From assembly GCA_030142905.1 (NCBI GenBank), contig JASJOG010000025.1, forward strand, positions 1,659,501 through 1,723,500: 64,000 bases of DNA. Reading direction: 5' to 3'. The notes under the pieces are model-generated. The model did not search any database, was not told the DNA's origin, and saw nothing but the letters and a program-made list of their open reading frames with translations. The translations under genes and the position numbers were made by a program. Source of the DNA: Heliopora coerulea. Lineage: Eukaryota > Cnidaria > Anthozoa > Scleralcyonacea > Helioporidae. Positions 44,486-57,500 of this stretch are shown here, in pieces (positions within the stretch are counted from its first letter, which is position 1; the number at the start of each line of letters is the position of its first letter).

Positions 44486-47400
44486 AAGCAAGACGGAACC
44501 GTTTCGGCCTATTGGGCCTCATCAGTGTAGTGCTGATGAGCAGGATGGAGTAGCCTACATTATATAGAAAACTCAGATGTCCCACGCTTGTGGTAAATCT
44601 AAGCCATGCCAGAGCGCTCTAACTAGAGACTAGTGAGCGTGCGCAACTTCTTGGATATCACCTTGGACTTGCGCAACTCAACGTATAAACCGTACAAGAA
44701 ACCAAATGACGAACTTCTTTACGTGCACATCAACTCTAACCACCCACCATCAGTTCTGAAACAACTACCAACCTCAATCAACAAACGCCTATCAAAACTC
44801 TCCTGCGACGCCCCAACTATCCAAGAAGCAGTTCCACCATACCAAGAAGCCCTCAACCGCAGCAACTTCCGCACGCACGTCTCGTATGAGGGAGGCAAAA
44901 CGCCCGAGAATCCCCCTCCTCACCGACGGCAGTGACATCGCAATGTTACCTGGTTCAACCCGCCATACAGCAAAAACGTCAAGACCAACGTAGGCAGAAA
45001 GTTTCTCAATCTCATTGACAACCATTTCCCATCAACCAGTAAACTCCACAAAATATTTAACAGAAACACGGTAAAAGTAAGTTACAGCTCCATGACAAAC
45101 ATGAAAACCATCATTCACAAGCACAACGACCTCGTCCTTTCCAAGGTATCTACAAGAAACCAACCACAACAGCCACAACCACTTCCAACATGTAACTGCC
45201 GCGATAAACATGTGAAAATTTAGTATCAGTCCGACCTATCCCACAGACCGATTTTACCCCTTGAAAACAAGGATGTAACGAAAGTCGCCATAATTTAAAC
45301 CACTATTTTGAGCGTGCCCTTTGTTGTATCATGTTATCACAACTAGAGTATATAGTTCTATGTCCTGTCATCTTGTGTGCGTATTTTAGACGTTCCCACG
45401 GTAATACTTACCAATTTATTGTTACTCAGAAATACTCCATAATTGCATTACGGCCATTCTGCCATAATATTGACGTTACTCCATCTTGGACATGGTGGAT
45501 TACTTAGTTTATGTGATTAATTCTTTTAAAAGAACAATACCAACTCTACTGGTGAAAAAATTTTGGTCGGAATATGCTCAGTACTTAACGAAATAATGAA
45601 GCACGAACTATGCGAAAATTTCAGATTCGCTTAAAATGGCGACTTCCGCTCTTTATCAGCTGATGGTTTTTCGCTCATATCTTAAAGGATACTCAGTGCC
45701 ATCCGGTAAAAACGCGTACTGTCTTCCAGAACTCGTGCCTTTGTAGAATTTCGTTTCGTTCGTCTTCAGCGTCGACAGTTGTCGCGAATACTTCTCTGAT
45801 CGACCTTGCTTCAGTTTCAGATTCTTCGCTCGGTTTGAAGGAAATGTTGGTCGGCCATTGATGTGGGTATGGCAGCCAGTCAGGTCTGGATAGCCATGTT
45901 TTTCCTAGCTTGTCTACTGCGCTCCCTCTGCTGCCAACGTCAGCTGGACTGTGATCTGTTCTCACGTGTCTCCACTTAATATAATCCTTGGCGTTAATCT
46001 TCTTCACTCGGTTGGCTACAAAGGGCTTATAATCTCCTCCTCCCTTTATCCATCAAAGGGATACCAAGCTGTCTAACCAACCACGGACTGATCTGACTAA
46101 ATATCCTTGTAAGGCGGTTCTTACGTTGTCAACAAAATTTGCCGCCATGTGAGCAGCTACTAACTCTGAACGAGGAATGGTCAGTTTTTTCTTTGCTAGT
46201 CTGGATTTTGCAGTAAGCAAGCCTTGGTTGATTCCCGACTCTTGATGAATTAAAACAAACACAGCTGCTGCTGTTCCTCCAACACTGGCATCCCCGATTG
46301 CATGTAGGTCTATCGCTTCAATCGGTTCTTCAAAGGCTGTCAAGCAACGTGGCATGTCTAGCTTCGCAGGGAGGGTTTTTTTCGAACTTTCGCCATCGAC
46401 TCGATATAATCGGGGGAACTTCTTGATCCCAAGGTAAACGTAGGTCACATACATCCCTGTAGATCTGTTTCCCAACAAGCGAAGTTGGAGTTGCAACTCC
46501 GAGGGGGTCGTAGATTGATGCAAGGAATCGCAACATCTCTCTCTTGGTCATGGCAGTGGTTTTTGATGGAAAGGTTACTGAAATTGTGTCATCAGCTTTA
46601 TTCTACGTCAGTCCCAACATCTTAGTTTCTCCGGGTTTAACTCCCAGTTGCTGTTTTGCATAGCTCTGGCCGTTATCCGATGATTCATCACGTTCTTCAA
46701 GTTCTGACACATTAGAGTGCCACTTGTGTAAATCGAACTTGGCTTCTCCGAATATTTGCACGGCAGTGTTTTTCAGTTCGAGGACTTCTTCTCTGGAATT
46801 TCCACCGGTGATGACATCGTCTACATATAAGCTTTTCTCAACTTCTGCAACTACCTTAGGATATTTCTCTCTCAAGCTCTCTAAATGTTGCTAGATAGTC
46901 CCTCCTAACAAGAATGGCGACTGGACGAGACCAAACAACGCATGAGTGAACCTAAGTACTTGCAGTTCTGTACTCTCCTTATCTTTGATCCAATGGAATC
47001 TCAGGCTATCTAGGTTTTCTGATCGTATACGCACTTGTAAAAAGGCTTGTTTAAGGTCCCCACAAAGTGCCACTGGTTTCAAACGGTTTCTTGCGAGGAC
47101 ATTCCACAACATGTTTTTGCAACGGAGGTCCTGTCTCCAAGCAGTCATTTAATGAGAAACTGTTTTCTTTCGCTCTTGCCGACGCATCGTACACGATTCG
47201 CATCTTCGTGGACTCTGCAGATTTTCTAATCACCGCTTTATGAGGAATATAGTATTCTTTTCCTCTTGGCGGTTGCGTGACTTTCTCCACCATCCCTCTC
47301 TTCAATTGATCTTGGATAATTTTGTCATATTGTTTAAATACCTCTGGCTCGCGCTTCAGCTTTCTCAACAGGTTTGTCAGTCTTCCCAAGCCGTTAGCTT

Positions 47401-48661
47401 CATTGTTTGGCAATGAATAATGACCAGACTTCCACAGAAGGCCAGTCTCATACCATCCTTCATCACTCCGTTGCAGTTGTTCCTTGAACTCTTCGTAAAC
47501 TAGTTGTTGGTTTTGATCTGGTTTGTCCTGGAGACCCAGAACATCTAGGCTGTAAAGCTGCTTGTAATCAGACGACGAGTTTCTAGTGAGATAGATCCTA
47601 CTCAAATTTGCTTTACTTCCAGCTGACATCATTGTCCAACCCAAGGCTGTGAATTCTGTTACTGGTTGTCCTGGTTGACCAAGTTTTGGTTTCGTATTAG
47701 TTTTAACTCTTGGTGGATTGGTAGTTGTTGTTTAGTATCCCCATTACCCATGATTACACCTTTCAGGTACTTGTACTGACTGATTTTCTCGGCATATTTT
47801 GGATTTGGAATGGATGACAAAACGCTCTTATCAACTTTGCTACCTTGACTGCTCATTTCGAACTTCCCTCGGATGTCCGCGACTTTTACGTTATAAACTT
47901 CTACCTTCTGGTTTATAGAACATATCATCATGTCTATTCTTCGATAATCGCTGTGCACTGGTGGTTTCCCAAGACGCTTGACTAAGGTTGCTGAAGCACA
48001 TGAGCTCCCAGCGCCTGTATGCAGTAAAGTCCTGCATTTTATTCCATCAACGTTGACATTTACCACAGGATAAATCACGGTTCCTTAACTGGAGGCCAAC
48101 AAGATCTGTTCTGGTTGTTTGTCACATATGGATGTATGATGCTTTCCACTGCACTTTTGACGGGTGGATTTGCTATGGCATTCGGATGCTCGATGTTTTA
48201 TTCCGGTGCAGTTAAAACACAGTTTCTTTGTTGCTAATTTCTTCTTACGCAGAGTTACACCAACTACTTTTTCGCAGTCTACTTATCTATGATCAGTTGA
48301 GTCACAGTAGACACAAGGTTTTGGCTTCCAACCATCTTGCTGTGCTTGTAGCACTCTTCCTAATTTGAATGACTTGAGTAGGAGCCGGTCATTGGCTCCC
48401 AGGTCCTTTTTCCGTTCTTCCGTAACTATTGGATTTCTTTCACACCACTTTCGAAGAGCTTCCAACAACTGAGGAAATCCCCATTCCTGCCAGTCATCAT
48501 CCAAGCTTACAAGATCAGCTCGAATTCCAGGCAACTTTTCAAGGGATGTTCTCACATAACCATTCACATCATTGAGCTTTCCCATGGTCTCTAGAGCTTG
48601 GGCGTTGGTAAGCAATTTCTCAGAAAATTCATGTATCCCCTTAAGTTGCACTCCTTGCACT

Positions 48662-48704
<43 letters not shown>

Positions 48705-49941
48705 TGATTTCGCTTAAAAGTTTATGGTTGCTACTCCGAGTTTCACGCGGATGCAATCTTCAGGCAACTGAAACAGCGTCAATTTATTGTCTTCTTTATC
48801 TCTGTTCATTGACGTCATGGTTTGCGGGGGTTGGAAGACTCATCGCTATTGTCTTCGTATGGCTTGTCTTTGAGATGAGAAATCTATTCCGGTGTCTGCA
48901 TTTTGAGATGATCTCTGATCTTTTGAGGTTTTTTAGCCGTGCTTTCATGATGCAAAGTTTTTCCTCTAAGCAAAGGTTGCATCTTTTTTCTCCGCTTGTC
49001 TAGGCCGCGGCCCTTTTCACGATCGTCCACTTTATGCCGAAACATCGGTTTTTCGATTTTAGATTCCGTATATATTTTGATAGTTCGGTCTCATTGGAGT
49101 ACTTTCTGTCTTCGAAGGATTTGATGTGGTTCCTGTATCGGTCTTTAAAACTGCTTGCCGTCATTCCTATGTATTGTTTTGTCTCTCTAGTGTTGTCGTG
49201 GTTACGTCGGCTCTATAGACGATGTTAGTTAAGCAGTTACCTTGGAGCGGGTACTGTTCTTTTCTTCTGCAGTTGCAATTTTCTGTTCTCTGTAGCTTTT
49301 TATTTTCATTTTTATTTAGGATTCGGGAGTTATGTTTGGTGATCATAGCCTTCATGTTGTCCATGCAGCTGTAGCTTATTTTGACTGTGTTCGGGTTGAA
49401 GATTTTGTGCAGAGTGCATGATTCAGGAAAATGTTTGTCAATTAGTTTTAGAAAGTTATGGCCAATTTTTGATTTTATATTGTTACTGTATGGTGGGTTG
49501 AACCATATGATGTTTCTGCGTCAACGTTTTTGGGACAATGTAGACTTGGGCGTCTTGTCGCTGTCGGAGATATATTGAAGTTTGGTGTTGAAGTGGCTAC
49601 GTTTTAGTGCGTCTTCGTATATAGGTGCTGCAGAGTCGAAGGTTGATTGGTTTGATGATAACTGTGAAATGTGAGAATTGATGGAGGCTGGGAGATGTTT
49701 GAGTATGAGTATTGATGGGGGATGGTTGGAGTGGCTGCTGATGTACAGTGGGTCGTCGTTTGGTTTTCTGTAGGGTCGGTAGTCACCGTTCATCAGGTTG
49801 AACGTGATCTCGAGGAAATTTACACTCTTCAGATTATTTTGGGCTGTAATTTTTAGGTCAAGTTGGTCGAAAATCTTGATTAGCCCTTTCCTTGTTTTAT
49901 CAGCTAATCGACCGGTGGTGTTCTTTAGAAGTGCTAGTCCG

Positions 49942-49987
<46 letters not shown>

Positions 49988-50110
49988 CTGTGTGGCAACC
50001 GTTGGAGACAGTATAAGAAGTAGATTTACTACTCACTTAAAGAGTCCTTCATTGCACTAACCTTTTCGCTTGTTGCTCTTCAGGTGCACCTGAAGCATAT
50101 ATATATATAT

Positions 50111-50146
<36 letters not shown>

Positions 50147-50520
50147 GTAGGTAGGTAGGTAGGTAGGTAGGTAGGTAGGTAGGTAGGTAGGTAGGTAGAT
50201 AGATAGATAGATAGACAGATAGATAGTTAGATATATATACTATGTATATATAGTCTAAGTAGCAAAAGAATAGAAACCACTAATGGTCATATACAAGTTC
50301 ACATCAATCATTTGTCAAAGCAATAGTGGAAAAACATTAACCAGAAACAAACCACAAAGTGCTCATCAGTTGTCTACCAAGGTAACTATTTCGGGGGTTT
50401 GAAGATAAAACGGTCATAATACCTTGGCTGCCCAGCAGCAGTGATCAAGTGCCACCTGCCCACCGTGGTTTGTTATTTTACTTACAACATATATATAAAT
50501 AAATAAATAAATATATATAA

Positions 50521-50570
<50 letters not shown>

Positions 50571-51368
50571 ATCGTTAATAAAAATCTTCCATTAGTAATT
50601 TAATTTCATCCAGCGTTATCGGGGTTAGTAAGGTTATTGATTGGCTTTGGTCAGTTTTACATACTTCGGATGATATGAGAAAGATTTTTGAGGAAAAGTC
50701 TATATTGTCATTTAAACGACCAAGAAATTTAAAAGATGTTCTGGTTAAATAGAAACTAAGGATAAATAAAGAAAGCGTAGTGGGGATGAAACGGTGTGGA
50801 ATATCCAGATGCCAGATTTGTCAATGTGTAAATGAAGGAAATGAATTTGGTTCAGGAGAGAAGACATATTTTATTAATTTTGCTTTTGATTGTGACTCGC
50901 AAGGGGTTATTTATATTATAAAATGTAAAATATGTTCAAAGATTTATGTGGGAAATACGATTACGGCATTTAGAAAGCGATTTAACAATCATAAAAGCAG
51001 CATTAATAGATATGCAAGAGGCCAGAGGGGTATACCGGGTGAACATCTGTTTGCGTGTTTTTTCTAATCTGATCATAATAGTATGAAAGATTTAAATGTG
51101 ATGATAATTGATAAAACTGATGTGAAAGATCCTACAAGAAAACAGTAGAGACTTTTTGTAATTTATTGTAATTAGTTCATGATTTTAATTTTTAATTAAT
51201 TTGTACGAACAGTACATATAGAGACATACAAAGCTTGCAATGTTTGTATCTTGACAAAGAGGCAGTGCCTCGAAACGTAGATTTTTATTAAAGATTTTTT
51301 AAAGAGTTTTAGCTGAAAAAAATATTATTGATGGTGAACTCGATTAGGTAGAGGTTGGTTATTTGAAA

Positions 51369-51429
<61 letters not shown>

Positions 51430-51469
51430 CATACATACATACATACATACATACATACATACATACACA

Positions 51470-51501
<32 letters not shown>

Positions 51502-51502
51502 C

Positions 51503-51535
<33 letters not shown>

Positions 51536-54500
51536 CACCCGTTTGCAAAAAGGTTGTCTAAAGATAAATGTTCACAGATATTATGTGCTTTGAACCGATT
51601 TACATCCACTCCAGCATCTTTCAAAAATTGTTTACACCTCCTCAAGATGGTTTCTGTGGATACCGGTCCATGAGCTTTCAGGAAACTTATGAGCAATTGA
51701 GTGCATCCCGGTAATCAAACTTTTTGTGTCCTTTGTAGTTACTCTGTAAAGTGATTAACAATACAGAGTTTCTTATCAAGCGGGTAACTTTCAAAAACCA
51801 CGGGGCGGATATATTCCCCTGGTCTGCTCTATTTAACATTCTGGCAAATATGTAAAGTACATTTTCGATCACTTATTGTCATGTTGCTGATGGAAAGCAA
51901 GTGTATCGTTTGGCATCGTTGTCCACTTAATATTAACAGCAGGAAGGTCAGTTGATAGGTTAGGTTGTTCAAGGACAGGGTGGATATAACTGGTTTTTTG
52001 TGAATAAATTGAAGGTGAAACATTTCACTAATGTGTGTTGGCCAAAAGGTGGATTAGCTTGCAGCGTCGGTTGAATTGCATGAATAACCAGAATCAAACA
52101 AGCTAGCAAGGAAGTCAATTCCAGTGGTGACAAGTGCAGAAAGAAAATTTTCTCCTTTTTGTGAGCAGAAGTTAATCCATTTAGAGAAGTATGTTTGATA
52201 CTGGAGTTTGGTACCCTTCCTCCATGAAGACATAGCCACATTGACTGCAGATGGGGACAGTCCAAGAGTCTCTATTCGTGACCGGACACAAGACATAATT
52301 TTAGTTTCAGATTCTAATGTAGTGGGTGAATTTGGTCTGGTACAGCTGGAAGAAGTAATATTTGTTTGGAAGGTGGAAGGATTGTTGGAGGTTTGGCCAG
52401 TAATCGTTTGAGGATAGGATACCAAGCTTGTGTTGGCCAGTTGGGAACTATTATTACACCTTCGGCTTTCTCCATTATTATTTTTTGTAGTACCTGTTTA
52501 ATGCAACTAAATGGAAGGAAGCAATAAAACTTTAAATTGTTCCATGGTATGGTAAAAGCATTGACATGCGATGCACTTGGATCAGGTCTGCAGGAAGAGT
52601 ACTTCGAAAATTGTTTGTTTACCCTAGAGGCATATTAGTCAAAACAATCGGTTTAAAGGCTAGGGTTGATAAACCATACCTTAAAAGACTGGGGTTAAGT
52701 ATCCGCTCAGAATCTTTGTAGGAACGAGATTCGTGGTCGGCCACTGCGTTTAGGGTATCTGGTATATGAGCAGCTGTTATCCATGTTTATTTTGCATTAC
52801 AGAACTCCCATATTTCAACAACTACAGAGTTACCTGTCGCTGTATGACTGGACCCAATGTTATTAGACAATGTTATTACCCAATCATATAGACAGCAGCA
52901 CTATTGTTAATCATTAATTTGATATATTTTTTGACAATTTGGGTAGCAAAGCTCTTTAGCGCAAAAAGAGCTGCTTTTAACTCCAAGACATTAACGTGTG
53001 ATTTGGATTCATCAGCTGACCAATTTACCCCCGTTTTCTGAGGGCCTAAGGCAGCACCCCAACCAATACGTGATGCATCAGAGTGGATGACTAAATCAAT
53101 AGGTGGTTTTGTTATGTGACCAAAACTCCCATCAAGATTGTTGAGCCACTACTTAAGCTCACGTTTTCCTGCAGGCGATATACTCATCATGGAGTCAAAG
53201 TCCCCTTTGCTTACTTTAAGGCCAGTTTTGTCTCTGTCAAGGTTTCTGTACTACAATGCACCATATCTTACTGTGGGAAGGCTGGCCACCATGTGAGCAA
53301 TAATCTGGGCCACAGATCTAATTTTAATCGACTGCACTCCAGTAAGAGTTTTTTGAATTAAGCCTTTCAGTTTATCAATTTTTTCCTTTGTTAAGGTTAC
53401 AGTCATGTTAGTGGAGTGGATGAGAAAACCAAGGAAACTTAATGTTTGGCTAGGGATGAATCTTGATTTTTCAGTGTGGATAACAAACCCGAGATTCAAA
53501 TAATCTAAGAGTCTGAATAGCATTCTGTGCACATTCTTCATAAGAATTACCCTGTAAATACAGATCATCAATGAATGCAACAAGTATACACCCGTTAGCC
53601 CAGAACTGTGCCAAAGCAGATTTCAAAAGTTTTGTAAACTTTCTGGGACAGGTAGATAGGCCATTTGGAAAAACAGTGAAATGGTATAGAGCACTGTCGT
53701 AAGAAAATTTTAAGTATTTTTGAAAAGAGGAGTCTATTTTCACACTATAATAGGCATCTTTTAAGTCAATGGAAACCATTCAACAGTTCTGAGTGATTAG
53801 CTGTGATACTGTATGAATATTATCCATTTTAAAATGAGTAGTGGAGACAAACTGGTTGAACTTTTTCAGATTGAGAATCAGCCGTATTTAGCCATTTGGT
53901 TTGGGCACAGAAAATATAGGAGAAATAAATTCCCCAGGTTCATGCTTGCTAGGGATGATGACTCTCTTCTCCAGTAGGGAGTTGATTTCTGTCTCCAAAG
54001 CAGTTATATGATCCTTGCCAATAGAGTTATGGGGATACGACATCTGAACAGGAGGGTCATCAGTAAAGTCAATTGTACTGCCCTTCGCTGATTGAAGGAT
54101 TTCTGGGTCAGATGTTAGATCAGCCCATCTTTCATAATGCAGGGAAAGCTGTCCTGCTTGAAAACAAGATGCCATGGACTGGAGATATGGAACAAGTTTG
54201 TTTTTGGCAAAATTGGGAAATGTATTTACCTGAGGTTGTAGCCTTGTTAGGTCCTCTGAAATTTCTTTTTGGCTGGGGTTTGAAAATTTCGTTTGGGAGG
54301 AAACTGGTTCCTCCCTCGTTGCAATAAAAAAGATCTGGGATTTTGTGTATTATGCTTAGAGTATTCAGAATGAGGACCAGGATTGCCTGATCGTCCTGGA
54401 CCCGTAACAGTTCTAACAACTCTGCTGGTGTTTTTAAATTGCTGAATCTTGGCAGATATAAAATAAAACTTATTCGGAATATGTTTTATTTTATACTTTT

Positions 54501-57500
54501 TGAAGTTGTCGGCTGGTCATGGTTCTTGGCAGATATATTATCACCAAACAACATGTGCTCCACTTTATTGGCTAGGGAGCAAGCCTGCTTAAAATTTTTA
54601 TGAAGAAAGGTTCGTAAGGTCTCTCTACGGTTAAAAGATAACTCCTTGGCCACATGTCCCATAAGGACTGTTGCATCGATAAGCTTTGTAGCAACTTTTT
54701 GTAGATTTATTTTGCCCTTGTTTGCATCACATTGCAAAAGCTCATTTAGTGTTATCATTACAGCAGTGATGCTCCTGAGCAATGAATCTTGTAAATTAGC
54801 TACTTTTATGTCAGTTTTTCGTGCACGGGTCGGAATATTTGACCATATTTCAGGGTTAACCCTGGGAACATATAATTGATTACAATTTTGAGACCATTTG
54901 TACGATTTGATAATGGTTTTGAGTTTGTCGATATCTAACGCTGACTCAAAATTTTTATTTACAATCAGAGGAGAAAAGGTTTTGCGAAATGGCAGTAAGG
55001 AAGTCGTCCGTAGTGTCTTCCTCATTTTCCCCATCCTCCCCGGCCTCACTCACATCAGGCCTGCCAAAAAGGCTGAGCACGTCTGGGTCAACTCGGCCAC
55101 TGGCTGCGACATCAGCGTGGTCTTTGCCACTCACTGGTTGCCCTGTCTTTGGGGTTCTTCTTGCCCTCTTTGGGGCTAGTTCCTCCGATTCTTGATCGGT
55201 TGTGGTAACCCTCTTTGGGGTGTGCTCGACTTGCTCTGAAGTTGAGCTATGGTTTGGTTCAAGCGATGTGATAAGTCGCGAAATAAGAGCATTTGTTTGA
55301 GCTATACCATTGTGCATCGACGACAACACCGCGACAAGTTCGCCCGATGGCCTGTCTGGTTGGTTTCCAGAGGCAGGCTGAGGGGTATTCGTTTGGTCTG
55401 CGTTATTGATCACGTCGGACATTTCGACTGACGTGTCCATTGAGCTGTAAAAAGTAAATTACAATGAATAATAACAGAGACGGTACTTATCTGTATGAAT
55501 AATTGATGAGGTATCCAGGTAGGTTCAGAATTTTCCGGTGTAAAATTTCGAAGGGAACTAGAAAACTACAGTAGTTGAGCTGTCTTGGTGGAATGGAAAA
55601 GTTCGATCCTTTGGCGAGGACTATTAAAACTTTTCCATTCCAGCAAGAAAGCTCAACTACTGTAGTTTTCTAGTTTCCTTCGAAATTTTACACTGGAAAA
55701 TTCTGAACCTATCCATTTATGTTAATTCTGGACATACCAAGGTATCCAGGTAACTTTGTCGCTGGCCACAGCTCTGAGTGATGAAAAGGCTATAGGAAAG
55801 ATTCTATTTGAAGTGAATAATTTTGTTGAAGAACGAAATATACGAGTCTAGTTTCGGCGGAAAGCTCAGCAGGACTGGTTCTTCGGTGAGTAGCCGACAC
55901 TCATTCGTACAACTCCGTAACGACCGTAGGCTGATGACGTGGTGGAATTAGGCAGTTGATGCCGCCATTTTTTTTAGCCACCAAGAAAATTATCTGGTTA
56001 AGCGATTATTTTAATCCAATATGTATGGACATGTACACAAATGGGATCATAATGTATCTCCTCCTGAATAAAATCACGTAGTGTAACCAGCTACCTACGA
56101 CAACATGCATTTTACATAATTTGAATCGCTAATGATATCTGTGAATGTCTATATATCTACCTATCTTTGGACAACCTTTTTGCAAACGAGTGTATATACA
56201 AGTAATCACTATATATAAATAAAATAGCATTTGTCAATAAGAAAAAAGAAATAGGCGTAGCCACTCAATAAATCATATCCAAAGCGAGTTGCCACGTCTA
56301 TTTCTTTTTTCTTATTGACAAATGCTATTTTATTTATAATCAAATACTTGTGTTTTTAACGCAAAAAAATCCACTTGTACATATATATAATAGTAATCGC
56401 AATATAAAGATCAGAGCCCAGCTCAGAATTCTTAAATGTATCGCCATAGTAAAAGAGACAACTCGAAAAGTTTTAAAACATAATAACTAACGTTTCGTTG
56501 CGGCTTGCAACATCTTCAGAGTATAGATTTACAAAGGTGAGAAAAAACTATATATATGGATCTATAATTTACATACTGGAATAATTAGACGACAAACCAA
56601 TAGAAAACTGGGTGACCTGACAGGAAGTGACAGGCATACGGAACAGGAAAGTATTAGAATAGAGAAAGAGGTGTAGAAGAGATATTTTCGTTGAGAGACG
56701 GCTTGTATTTAGAAATAAGTAAACTCTCACGAATGAGGAGTTCAAAGCTAGAGGAAGACCTGCAGGAAGAAATGATGGAAAAATCGTTGGGAGAAATGGC
56801 ATGATTAGTCTGGCGAGTATGAGCCTGGATACTAGAAGTAGGAAACAAAGTGGTTGCTCGTTTCTTACCTGTCAAAGGCGAAACCCCTATGTGTTCTGAG
56901 ATACGCGTATGTAAGTGGCACCTCGTTTGGCCCAAATACAATGCTCCACAGCATTGGCACGTATATTTGTAGACAACACGCGATCTCATTAACATTAACA
57001 TTTTATACGGCTTACCTAAGGTGCACAAAGCTAACCTTCCATTTAGACCTATTCTTTCTGCCATCTCAACTCACTCCTATAACCTTTTTAAATTCCTATT
57101 TTCTATTCTCACACCTCTCTTAAGCAGTCTTTTTATAATTTCCGATACATTTTCTTTCCTTAAGGAGTTACGTGCAACTAACCTTGATACTAACAACATA
57201 TTTATGGCGAGCTTTGATGTTAATTCGCTTTTTACTAACGTTCCACTAGACGAGACCATTGACATTATTGTTAATAAAGCGTTTGAGAATGCGACTCTTT
57301 GCCATGGCTTTTCCGTCTTTCGATTACGCAAATTGTTATGTTTAGCTGTTAAGAATAGTCACTTTTTATTTAACAACTCACTCTACGAACAAGTCGATAG
57401 CGTGGCCATGGGCTCTCAGCTTGGTCCTTTATTTGCTATCTTCTTGGCTTTCCACGAACGTAGTTGGTTAACCAACTGCCCCCTAAAATTTAAACCTCTT

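Larger units (their letters stand above)
51538..55500 (-). mobile_element. DIRS-type retrotransposon, decayed
   Basis: Minus-strand order: Gag-like ORF (55440-54486 with one frameshift), RT (54175-53251), RNase H (about 53110-52860) and tyrosine recombinase (52425-51538). It has no LTRs and no DDE integrase. The presence of a tyrosine recombinase and this order define DIRS-like elements. The 3' end is cut by a microsatellite, so the terminal and internal complementary regions cannot be checked. It lies in intron 2 of SLC49A4 copy B. Confidence 0.88.

Noticed and set aside
48572..49003. 143-residue plus-strand protein with hydrophobic segments
   Set aside because: Antisense to the BEL/Pao and PLE fragments and spanning a TA microsatellite.
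50340..50410. Hammerhead motif (CTGATGAG on the minus strand near 50363)
   Set aside because: After a possible CAC/GTG stem II there is GTTTG where GAAA is needed, so the core is not satisfied.
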